Source: Paenibacillus terricola
Lineage (GTDB): Bacteria > Bacillota > Bacilli > Paenibacillales > Paenibacillaceae
Length of the DNA stretch: 64,000 nucleotides
Direction: 5' to 3'
Assembly: GCF_014779765.1 (NCBI RefSeq)
Contig: NZ_JACXZA010000004.1
Coordinates: 434,001-498,000 of the forward strand
Shown: positions 46,630-53,522 of the stretch, one piece after another
How the letters are laid out: each line of letters begins with the position of its first letter
Numbering within the stretch: the first letter of the stretch is position 1
Position numbers and translations under genes: made by a program
Notes under the pieces: model-generated
Told to the model about the DNA's origin: nothing
The model's database searches: none
What the model saw: the letters and a program-made list of their open reading frames with translations, nothing else

Positions 46630-47543
46630 CAACTATCGAACCGAATGAGTCACAAACAATCGAACCCGCACTTTTGGGAAAAATAGCGCCTCTGCGCATT
46701 GTCGTCACGGGGGCGAATGGCCAACTGGGTCGCGAGCTTATGCTGCGAAGCGATCCGAACTATGAGCTTATCGGCTTCGGTCGCGCCGAGCTAGATATAA
46801 CCGACCTGGCGCAGTGCCGGGCGGTGCTGGAGCAGGTGAAGCCGGATGCGGTCATCCATTGCGCAGCCTATACTGCGGTCGACCGCGCGGAAACAGACTC
46901 CGACAGCGCCTACCAGGTTAACGCTGCTGGTTCGCGCAATATCGCCATTGCGGCGCGTGAAGTCGGGGCGAAGCTGGCCTTCGTCAGCACGGACTACGTG
47001 TTCGATGGCAGCTCAGCAACGCCCTACAACGAATACGACAGAACGAATCCGCTGACCGTGTACGGCAAGTCGAAGCTGGCAGGCGAGCAGCTCGTGCAGA
47101 CGCTGCATGATCGGTACTTCATCGTGCGGACCGCTTGGGTGTACGGGGCCCACGGAGCAAACTTCGTGCGAACGATGCTGCGGCTTGGTGAAGCGGGCGG
47201 CACGGTGAAGGTCGTCAGCGACCAGTTCGGTTCGCCGACCTATACAGCGGACCTCGCGCAGATGCTGCTGACGCTCGTTGCGACGGAAGCTTACGGCATC
47301 TATCACGCCACGAACAGCGGCAGCTGCTCGTGGTACGAATTCGCCGCCGCGATCTTCGAAGAGGGTGGTCTGCCTTCGAAGGTCGAGCCGTGCACGACCG
47401 CGGAGTTTCCGCGTCCGGCGCCACGCCCGGCGTATTCAGTGCTCGACCACAGCGCGATCCGCGCGAACGGTCTCCCGCAGATGCGTCACTGGCGCGAGGC
47501 GTTGCGGGACTTCATGCAGCAGCTGCATAATGAAAAAGGTTGA
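46626..47543 (+). CDS. rfbD: dTDP-4-dehydrorhamnose reductase
   Basis: A 305-residue NADPH-dependent reductase completing dTDP-L-rhamnose. After a ~22-residue leader the core starts RIVVTGANGQLGREL; VIHCAAYTAVDRAE, STDYVFDG, YGKSKLAGE (catalytic Tyr-Lys) and RTAWVYG are typical, followed by SDQFGSPTYTADLA. The ATG overlaps the rfbB stop (ATGA). If the leader is not translated, a start closer to the core is possible, but none has a clear ribosome site. Rhamnose may enter the surface glycan or the secondary wall polymer. Confidence 0.94.
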   Translation: MTTIEPNESQTIEPALLGKIAPLRIVVTGANGQLGRELMLRSDPNYELIGFGRAELDITDLAQCRAVLEQVKPDAVIHCAAYTAVDRAETDSDSAYQVNAAGSRNIAIAAREVGAKLAFVSTDYVFDGSSATPYNEYDRTNPLTVYGKSKLAGEQLVQTLHDRYFIVRTAWVYGAHGANFVRTMLRLGEAGGTVKVVSDQFGSPTYTADLAQMLLTLVATEAYGIYHATNSGSCSWYEFAAAIFEEGGLPSKVEPCTTAEFPRPAPRPAYSVLDHSAIRANGLPQMRHWREALRDFMQQLHNEKG

Positions 47544-47570
47544 GCCCGCACAAGGCTCAACCTTTTGTCA
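47534..47570 (+). terminator. Terminator of the rfbCBD operon
   Basis: A perfect 13-bp stem, AAAAGGTTGAGCC with GGCTCAACCTTTT, overlapping the rfbD stop codon; the T run is the 3' arm itself. Confidence 0.85.
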
Positions 47571-47770
47571 TATAAGGGCCGGTTATCCGACCATTAAGTG
47601 CGGTCATCCGAGGTTTTGCTTTTACACATCCTCAAGCTGTCGATGCAGATTTACCATACATATCGGTGATAAACCTTTAAGCGCAACCGCCCATCACCGA
47701 GTTACTCTGATCGAGACTCTCCCTCTGTAACGGGGGCGTACATCCTCGCACTGAACCCATACAGCGATTA

Positions 47771-47920
47771 CTACTCATACATCTCAAACAGATCCACTGC
47801 GTCCATCCAATCTCCGAAATCAGCCATTTCCCAGGGGGAATCCTCGTAGGATGGGGCGTTTGAGCCTGCACCGTAGGCATCCCCTTCATTCGTTGCGTAT
47901 CGACGTTCATGCTTGTTCAT
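47771..47920 (-). CDS. Small acidic protein downstream of narK
   Basis: A 49-residue frame starting MNKHERRYATNEGDAYGAGS and ending DWMDAVDLFEMYE, with AAGGAAG 8-9 bases before the ATG. The sequence is rich in Asp, Glu, Trp and Tyr after a basic start, which is unlike random DNA. It lies 72 bp downstream of narK on the same strand, so it may be the last gene of that transcript. No family is recognised. The rest of the gap 47571-47992 shows no other gene. Confidence 0.55.
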   Translation of the reverse strand: MNKHERRYATNEGDAYGAGSNAPSYEDSPWEMADFGDWMDAVDLFEMYE

Positions 47921-47992
47921 ATCGAATCAGCTTCCTTTCGCAAAGAGATTGGTGGATCACGTTCAAATGTTCGATCTGTTTCCTGATGTTCA

Positions 47993-49225
47993 TTAAGAGG
48001 ATACGATTACGCCTTGGTCTGCACGTGCTTTGCCGCCAGTGCCGATCCAAGTGCGCTTCCAGCTGCCTTGAACGACCAGAATCGTGAACACGCAGAGCAG
48101 CGAGATGCCGCAGATAATCAGGAAGCCGGTCGAGTAGGAGCCGGTTGCTTGCTTGATGTTGCCGAGAATCTTCGGCAGGAAGTAGCCGCCAAGGCCGCCC
48201 GCTGCGCCAACGATGCCGGTGATGAGGCCAATTTCCTCGCGGAAACGTTGAGGGACAAGCTGGAACACGGCGCCGTTCCCCATGCCGAGCGACATCATCA
48301 TGATGAACAGCAAGACGACGATAAGTCCAAAAGGCGGAAGAGTGGAGATGCAAGCAAGCATGATGGCAACGACGCCGTACAAGCCGAGCAGCATGTTGAT
48401 GCCGCCGATGCGGTCGGACAGCCATCCGCCTACCGGTCGGAAGAAGCTGCCGGCGATCACGCACAGCGTTGCGAAGTCTGCTGCGCGCACTGCACTAAGC
48501 TCATACTGAGTGTTAAAGAAGATCGTTAAGTAGTTCGCCATACCGACGAAACCGCCGAAGGTAACGCCATACAGCAGACAGAACAGCCAGGTGTCGCGGA
48601 GCTTTAGCACCTTCGCGTAATCCGCGAGTTTCTTCGGCGCAGGTTGATTCGGGCTATCCTTAGCAAGCAGAGTGAAGACGACGAATACGATCGCGATGGG
48701 GATAATAGCAAGACCGAACACAACATGCCAGGAGTCATAGTGCATTGCAATCCGATTGGCGAACAGTGTAGAGAATACGGTGCCGCTGTTGCCGGCGCCG
48801 GCGATGCCCATCGCCAATCCTTGATACTGCGGTGGGTACCAGCGGCTCGCAAGCGGGAGTGCTGCGGCGAACGATGCGCCGGCGAAGCCGAGCAGCAGGG
48901 CGACGATATACAAGGAATCAAGCGAATCAACGAACTGCCAGCCTAATACGAGCGGGACGAACGTGATCAGCATACCGAGCTGACCTGTTCGTTTCGGTCC
49001 GATGTAGTCGGTTAGGAAGCCGAATACGAGTCGGAGGATGGAGCCGCCGAGTACAGGAAGCGCAACGAGATTTGCTTTCTGCGCTGCATCCATCGGGTAG
49101 TCATTCATAATAACAACTGCGAGCGGCCCGAGCATACTCCAGACCATGAAACTGATGTCGAAGTAAGCGAAAGCGCTAAACAACGATGGGGTGTGACCGC
49201 TTTTCAAGAAACCTTTTCCTGCCAT
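47993..49225 (-). CDS. narK: Nitrate/nitrite transporter, major facilitator superfamily (NarK/NasA type)
   Basis: A 410-residue, 12-helix transporter. SFMVWSMLGPLAVVI in helix 1, the loop GSILRLVFGFLTDYIGPKR (MFS motif between helices 2 and 3) and the nitrate signature AGAGNSGTVFS in helix 5 support NarK. A second Gly-rich signature is FGGFVGMANYLTIFF in helix 7. It imports nitrate (or exports nitrite) for the assimilatory reductase. AGGAGA lies before the ATG. A GlnR/TnrA box, ANTAR hairpins and a terminator lie upstream, so it is expressed only when nitrogen is limiting and the antiterminator is active. Confidence 0.92.
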   Translation of the reverse strand: MAGKGFLKSGHTPSLFSAFAYFDISFMVWSMLGPLAVVIMNDYPMDAAQKANLVALPVLGGSILRLVFGFLTDYIGPKRTGQLGMLITFVPLVLGWQFVDSLDSLYIVALLLGFAGASFAAALPLASRWYPPQYQGLAMGIAGAGNSGTVFSTLFANRIAMHYDSWHVVFGLAIIPIAIVFVVFTLLAKDSPNQPAPKKLADYAKVLKLRDTWLFCLLYGVTFGGFVGMANYLTIFFNTQYELSAVRAADFATLCVIAGSFFRPVGGWLSDRIGGINMLLGLYGVVAIMLACISTLPPFGLIVVLLFIMMMSLGMGNGAVFQLVPQRFREEIGLITGIVGAAGGLGGYFLPKILGNIKQATGSYSTGFLIICGISLLCVFTILVVQGSWKRTWIGTGGKARADQGVIVSS

Positions 49226-49353
49226 TGAACCATTCTCCTCTCCTAGTGACCAAGCTTTCTCTCTTTTTCTTTCTGTTTTGTTTCACTCTCTTGAACCGTT
49301 CGTTCTCTCCATACTCCTTGAAACACACTTGCCTGTTGGCTTCTCTGCCATAC

Positions 49354-49407
49354 AAAAAGGGGACCAAATCGCTTCTCTCCCATACAGAAGAGTTGCAACT
49401 TGGCCCC
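49354..49407 (-). terminator. Attenuator terminator in the narK leader
   Basis: Minus strand: GGGGCCAA pairs with TTGGTCCCC (one bulge), with an inner CTTCT/AGAAG stem, followed by TTTTTG. It lies about 128 bases before the narK start, downstream of the paired ANTAR hairpins. Confidence 0.75.
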
Positions 49408-49416
49408 ATTGCCTGC

Positions 49417-49465
49417 GGCGGATACAGCATTGTACCGACCGGTATCGATTCACGGCATTGTGAAT
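49417..49465 (-). ncRNA. ANTAR-target double hairpin in the narK leader
   Basis: First hairpin (49465-49448): ATTCAC-AATGCC-GTGAAT. Second (49440-49417): GGTCGGTAC-AATGCT-GTATCCGCC with one mismatch and one wobble. Both have six-base loops with A at position 1 and G at position 4, the known recognition pattern of ANTAR proteins. The terminator begins 10 bases later. Confidence 0.8.
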
Positions 49466-49473
49466 GTAATTGG

Positions 49474-49514
49474 AGTATATGCGACATGTCATTTGCGTGT
49501 CAATATACCTAACA
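49474..49514 (-). promoter_or_regulatory. narK promoter with overlapping TnrA/GlnR box
   Basis: Minus strand: TTGACA (49503-49498), 18 bases, TATACT (49479-49474). TGTTAGGTATATTGACA (49514-49498) fits the TnrA/GlnR consensus TGTNA-N7-TNACA exactly and includes the -35 box, a position that suggests repression by GlnR when nitrogen is plentiful. Confidence 0.75.
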
Positions 49515-49576
49515 CAAATAATTTCGCCTGTTGTAAATCATCTAAGGACACCTGATCCTTCGCATTCAAACACCTA

Positions 49577-50131
49577 TCAACCATGGATAAGCTGATACAC
49601 CTTTACGATCGATGCTGCGACATCGCCCATCCGTTTCCGTTCATTCATGGCTTGTTTGCGCAGAAAATCGTAAGCCTCGCTCTCGCTTATGCCGCGAATC
49701 TCACATAATACTGCCTTCGCTTGATCGATCCATTTGCGTTCTTCAATACGCTGCATAAGCTGCTCGCGTTCTTCGCCCCAGCGCTTGCGCTGCTGGTGAA
49801 TGCGGGATCCCCACAGAAGCGCATGCTTCAGCTCAGCTGCCGTCATGGAAGGAAACAGAACACCATCCAAGGCGAAGCCCCAGTCCATCTGGGCCGGCAG
49901 CTTCTGTTCGGTGCAATGCCATAGCAGCGGGACGCGCCGCATCGCGGTGAGCGCCGCTTGCCAGTGATGCAGCTGTGAGAGCGGAATGTCCAGAATGACG
50001 CCTTCAACGACCGCTATTAGGCCGCAAGCTTCCTGCTCTGACCGCGCGCGATGGATCGTTCGGCAGCAATCCTTCAGCCGATCCCGTAATCCATTCTTGT
50101 CGTCATCTTCAATGAGCAGGATTGTTTTCAT
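49577..50131 (-). CDS. ANTAR-domain response regulator, transcription antiterminator for nitrate genes
   Basis: A 184-residue protein. Residues 1-115 form a receiver-like domain with the acidic cluster LIEDDD and an Asp at the phosphoacceptor position (GVILDIPLS), but the conserved Lys is replaced (GVLFPSM). A coiled coil (about 115-135) leads to the ANTAR RNA-binding domain (about 125-180): LMQRIEERKWIDQAKAVLCE, SESEAYDFLRKQAMNERKR. It should bind the paired hexaloop hairpins in the narK and nirB leaders and prevent termination. It lies between the two targets. No sensor kinase or NasS-type nitrate sensor is encoded nearby, so its signal is unknown. Confidence 0.9.
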   Translation of the reverse strand: MKTILLIEDDDKNGLRDRLKDCCRTIHRARSEQEACGLIAVVEGVILDIPLSQLHHWQAALTAMRRVPLLWHCTEQKLPAQMDWGFALDGVLFPSMTAAELKHALLWGSRIHQQRKRWGEEREQLMQRIEERKWIDQAKAVLCEIRGISESEAYDFLRKQAMNERKRMGDVAASIVKVYQLIHG

Positions 50132-50168
50132 ATCGATGACTCATCCCTCCGATTTCTGGCAAATCAAT

Positions 50169-50185
50169 TGTTATAAAATATAACA
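50169..50185 (-). promoter_or_regulatory. TnrA/GlnR box upstream of the ANTAR gene
   Basis: TGTTA-TAAAATA-TAACA is a perfect palindrome outside its centre and fits TGTNA-N7-TNACA. It covers the likely -10 region of the ANTAR gene, 38-54 bases before its start, suggesting control by the same nitrogen regulator. Confidence 0.65.
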
Positions 50186-50253
50186 TAGAGACAGAAAACT
50201 GTCGACGGTCAAAAGGTTGAATTATCGATCAAGATAGCTTTTTTGATATTTTA

Positions 50254-50293
50254 TGTTAGGTTAGTTGACATTAACTCCAGAGATCGATATACT
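50254..50293 (+). promoter_or_regulatory. nirB promoter with overlapping TnrA/GlnR box
   Basis: TTGACA (50265-50270), 17 bases, TATACT (50288-50293): close to the ideal housekeeping promoter. TGTTAGGTTAGTTGACA (50254-50270) fits the TnrA/GlnR consensus exactly and overlaps the -35 box as in narK. Confidence 0.8.
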
Positions 50294-50317
50294 GAAGCCA
50301 TTAAGACCAATAGAAGT

Positions 50318-50359
50318 CGGCACAATGGCGTGCCGCAAACGATGGCAATGGAGCCTATC
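50318..50359 (+). ncRNA. ANTAR-target double hairpin in the nirB leader
   Basis: First hairpin (50318-50335): CGGCAC-AATGGC-GTGCCG. Second (50341-50359): GATGGC-AATGGA-GCCTATC with one bulged T. Both six-base loops have A1 and G4. The 3' arm of the second hairpin is also the 5' arm of the terminator that follows, so the two structures exclude each other. Confidence 0.85.
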
Positions 50360-50412
50360 TCACTCACTGGATGTGCGTATGACGCACAGACTGCGGGAGG
50401 GATAGGCTTTTT
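50352..50412 (+). terminator. Attenuator terminator in the nirB leader
   Basis: AGCCTATC (50352-50359) pairs with GATAGGCT (50401-50408), followed by TTTT; an inner hairpin TGTGCG/CGCACA lies in the loop. Binding of the ANTAR protein to the preceding hairpin would stop it forming. Confidence 0.85.
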
Positions 50413-50481
50413 ATGTCTCTAAGATGTAGTTCAAAAAGTCGCCGACTTTTGAACACACACTCTAAGGAGACGGCGGCTGCC

Positions 50482-50532
50482 ATGTACGTGCGAATAGAAA
50501 GAGATGGGCTTCGACAGGAGGAGAGACGATGA
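50482..50532 (+). CDS. Possible 16-residue leader peptide coupled to nirB
   Basis: ATG 50482 opens MYVRIERDGLRQEERR and stops at TGA overlapping the nirB start (ATGA). AAGGAG lies upstream but at a long distance (12 bases). The imperfect hairpin 50429-50454 precedes it. It could couple translation to nirB, or be chance. Confidence 0.25.
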   Translation: MYVRIERDGLRQEERR

Positions 50533-52991
50533 AGAAACTAGTGATGATCGGCAACGGCATGGCTGGCGTATCGTTTGTAGAGCAGTTGCTAAAGCTGAAC
50601 CCGCATCGTTATGACATTACGATTATTGGATCGGAACCTCATCCGAACTACAACCGGATCATGTTGTCTTCTGTATTGGCCGGTGAAGCGACGATGGAAG
50701 ATATCGTATTGAACAGTTGGGAATGGTATCGGGAGAATAACATTCAGCTTCATGCCGGACAGACGGTAACGGCGGTGGATACGGAAGCGCGGACAGTAAC
50801 GACGAATCTCGGGCTTCAATTGGAATACGATGAGCTGGTGTTCGCGACGGGCTCTCTGCCGTTCATGCTGCCGCTTCCAGGCGCGGATAAGGAAGGGGTT
50901 ATCGCCTTCCGCGATATTAAGGACTGCGAGACGATGCTCTCCGCATCGAAGCAATATAAGAAGGCAGTCGTTATCGGCGGTGGTCTGCTCGGCCTCGAGG
51001 CTGCCCGTGGTCTGGTCAATCTGAATATGGAAGTTCATGTTGTCCACATTCACCACTATTTAATGGAACGTCAGCTCGATGAGACGGCGGCGAAGCTGCT
51101 GCAAGCGGAGTTGGAGCGCCAAGGGATGAAGTTCCTGCTCACCAAAAACTCCGATACGATCATCGGCGGCGAGCGCGTCGAAGGGTTGACCTTCAAGGAC
51201 GGTACTTCTGTTGAAGCCGATCTTATCGTAATGGCAGTTGGCATTAAAGCCAATTCCCTGCTTGCGAAGGATGCAGGCGTTACCGTTAACCGCGGCATCG
51301 TCGTAGACGACTACATGCAGACGAATATTCCGAATGTATATGCAGTCGGCGAGTGCGCGGAGCACCGCGGCATCGTATACGGACTCGTCGCTCCACTATA
51401 TGAGCAAGGCGCTGTATTGGCGAAGAAGCTCGCAGGCATTGAAGCGGACGGCTATCAGGGCTCCGTTCTGTCGACGAAGCTGAAAATCTCTGGCGTCAAC
51501 GTGTTCTCTGCCGGCGACTTCTCAGACGGGCCGGATACGCGTGCGCTGCGGGTTCAGGACGATCTCGATGGTATCTATAAGAAGGTTGTGTTCAAAGACG
51601 GCAAGATTTCAGGTGCTGTACTGTTCGGTGATACATCTGAAGGCTCCAAGCTGTTCTCCTATATTCGCAAAGGAGAGAGCTTCGCTGGCCGCGAGAAGGA
51701 AGTGCTGTTCGGTCCGAGCGGTGGCGGCAAGGCGAGCGGACCAGAAGACCTTGTCAAAGCGATGAGCGGCGACGAAATCGTCTGCGGCTGCAACGGCGTA
51801 ACAAAGGATACGATCGTTGAAGCGATCACGGAGAAAGGTTGTGTCAGCGTTGGCGAGATTAAGGCGTGCACCAAGGCGTCCGGCTCCTGCGGCGGCTGCA
51901 AACCGCTCGTCGAAGCGATCCTGCTGGAAACAGTCGGTGCAGACAATGTTTCGGCAGTGAAGGAAGGGATCTGCGGCTGTACGACACATTCGCGCGATGA
52001 AGTGGTTGAAGCGGTCCGCAGCATGCGGCTCACAACCTCCCGTGAAGTCATGGCCGTACTCGAGTGGAAAAATCCTGAGGGCTGCTCCAAATGCCGCCCT
52101 GCGCTCAACTACTATCTGGGTATGATATGGCCGGCGGAACACGAGGATGAGCTGGAATCGCGTTTCGTTAACGAACGGAACCACGCGAACATTCAGAAGG
52201 ACGGCACGTACTCCGTCGTGCCTCGTATCTATGGCGGCGTGACGACGCCAGAGGATCTCAAACGGATTGCTGAGGTAGCCGAGAAATACGAGGTGCCGCT
52301 TGTCAAAATAACTGGCGGTCAGCGGATCGACCTGCTTGGCGTAAAGAAAGAGGATCTGCCGAAAATGTGGAAGGATCTCGACATGCCATCGGGCTACGCC
52401 TACGGCAAGACGCTTCGTACCGTTAAGACATGCGTCGGCAAGACGTTCTGCCGCTTCGGTACGCAGGATTCGATCCAGATGGGCATCGATATGGAGAAGA
52501 AATTCGAGCGGCTTAATACGCCGCATAAAGTGAAGCTGGCTGTATCGGGCTGCCCGCGGAACTGCGCGGAATCGACGATCAAGGACCTTGGCGTTATCGC
52601 GATCGACGGCGGATGGGAAATCTACGTCGGCGGCAACGGCGGTACGAAGGTTCGCGCAGCAGAGCTGCTTGTCAAAGTGAAAACGGAAGAAGAAGTGTTG
52701 GAATGGACGGGCGCTTACTTGCAGTACTACCGTGAGGATGCGACGTACCTGGAGCGCACGAGCGAGTGGGCGGCACGCGTTGGACTGGATGCGATCAAGA
52801 AAGCGCTGGAGAAGAAAGAAGAACGCGATGCGCTCAACTCCCGCATTGACCATACGCTCAGCCTGACGCAGGACCCATGGAAGCAAATTATCGAGAATGA
52901 TGAGCTGCGCAGCGCCTTCGACGCCCTTACGGCACCTGTTCATGCAGAAGCTGCAGCGGCGACGGTGACGAAGGCGGATCAGTCAATATAG
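50529..52991 (+). CDS. nirB: Assimilatory nitrite reductase, large subunit
   Basis: An 820-residue enzyme that reduces nitrite to ammonium with NAD(P)H in the cytoplasm. Order of domains: FAD/NAD-binding pyridine nucleotide reductase (IGNGMAGVSF at the start), two BFD-like [2Fe-2S] regions (CGCNGVTKDT and KASGSCGGC; then GCSKCRP), the ferredoxin-like half domain, and the siroheme/[4Fe-4S] domain with Cys ligands in CVGKTFC (about 634) and SGCPRNC (about 674). AGGAGGAG lies before the ATG. It is followed 58 bp later by the small subunit nirD and then by a siroheme-pathway gene. Confidence 0.96.
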   Translation: MKKLVMIGNGMAGVSFVEQLLKLNPHRYDITIIGSEPHPNYNRIMLSSVLAGEATMEDIVLNSWEWYRENNIQLHAGQTVTAVDTEARTVTTNLGLQLEYDELVFATGSLPFMLPLPGADKEGVIAFRDIKDCETMLSASKQYKKAVVIGGGLLGLEAARGLVNLNMEVHVVHIHHYLMERQLDETAAKLLQAELERQGMKFLLTKNSDTIIGGERVEGLTFKDGTSVEADLIVMAVGIKANSLLAKDAGVTVNRGIVVDDYMQTNIPNVYAVGECAEHRGIVYGLVAPLYEQGAVLAKKLAGIEADGYQGSVLSTKLKISGVNVFSAGDFSDGPDTRALRVQDDLDGIYKKVVFKDGKISGAVLFGDTSEGSKLFSYIRKGESFAGREKEVLFGPSGGGKASGPEDLVKAMSGDEIVCGCNGVTKDTIVEAITEKGCVSVGEIKACTKASGSCGGCKPLVEAILLETVGADNVSAVKEGICGCTTHSRDEVVEAVRSMRLTTSREVMAVLEWKNPEGCSKCRPALNYYLGMIWPAEHEDELESRFVNERNHANIQKDGTYSVVPRIYGGVTTPEDLKRIAEVAEKYEVPLVKITGGQRIDLLGVKKEDLPKMWKDLDMPSGYAYGKTLRTVKTCVGKTFCRFGTQDSIQMGIDMEKKFERLNTPHKVKLAVSGCPRNCAESTIKDLGVIAIDGGWEIYVGGNGGTKVRAAELLVKVKTEEEVLEWTGAYLQYYREDATYLERTSEWAARVGLDAIKKALEKKEERDALNSRIDHTLSLTQDPWKQIIENDELRSAFDALTAPVHAEAAAATVTKADQSI

Positions 52992-53049
52992 AGTATAGTC
53001 GGGTTCAGTATAGAGAGGGATAGAGAGAGATTCGAGAGGAGAGAGCGGC

Positions 53050-53382
53050 ATGGAGCAATATTTGATCGGACATATTACGGAATTTCCGGAGCGTCGGGGT
53101 AAAGTGTTTCGAATGGGGGAGCTGGAGCTCGCATTGTTCAAGCTGAGCGACGGCACGGTGAAGGCGGTCGAGAACAGCTGCCCGCATAAGCAGGGAAAGC
53201 TGTCCGAAGGGTTAGTATGCGACGGCCATGTGTACTGCCCGCTGCATGACTGGAAGATCAACCTGACGAATGGTATCGTGCAGGATCCGGATGAAGGTTG
53301 TGTGCGCACGTTCGAGACCAGCGTAGACGGAAGCGGCAATGTGCTGCTCCATCTCGATAGCGTACAGTCTAAGGTTTCGTAA
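53050..53382 (+). CDS. nirD: Assimilatory nitrite reductase, small subunit (Rieske-like)
   Basis: A 110-residue NirD protein. The Rieske-type ligands are present as NSCPHKQGKL (Cys-x-His) and VYCPLHDWKINL (Cys-x2-His), so a [2Fe-2S] cluster is likely; many NirD proteins lack it. It completes the NADH-dependent nitrite reductase with NirB. GAGAGGAG precedes the ATG. Cotranscribed with nirB. Confidence 0.93.
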   Translation: MEQYLIGHITEFPERRGKVFRMGELELALFKLSDGTVKAVENSCPHKQGKLSEGLVCDGHVYCPLHDWKINLTNGIVQDPDEGCVRTFETSVDGSGNVLLHLDSVQSKVS

Positions 53383-53410
53383 TACAACGTTTCGCAAGCA
53401 ATGCTACTGC

Positions 53411-53510
53411 GTTTCCTCCGGAAACGTTAGGCTAATGCTTAAGAAGTACGTTTCCTTCGGGAACGTTAGGTGTATGCTTACGAAGTGTGTTTCATGCGGA
53501 AACGTTTAAG
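53411..53510 (+). repeat. Tandem 39-bp palindromic repeats between nirD and hemD
   Basis: Units start at 53411, 53450 and 53489 (the last partial). Each begins with a small hairpin such as GTTTCC-TCC-GGAAAC or GTTTCC-TTC-GGGAAC followed by GTTAGG and then a GCTTAxGAAGT spacer. A more diverged start lies at 53389. The last unit runs up to the hemD ribosome site. Confidence 0.75.
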
Positions 53511-53522
53511 GAGCTGGTAGAG

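Noticed and set aside
51609-52943. A 444-codon minus-strand frame inside nirB
   Set aside because: Antisense shadow of nirB with no ribosome site or recognisable motif.
53411-53510. CRISPR array or riboswitch
   Set aside because: Only three units of 39 bases with conserved spacers; too short and regular for spacers, and placed inside an operon.
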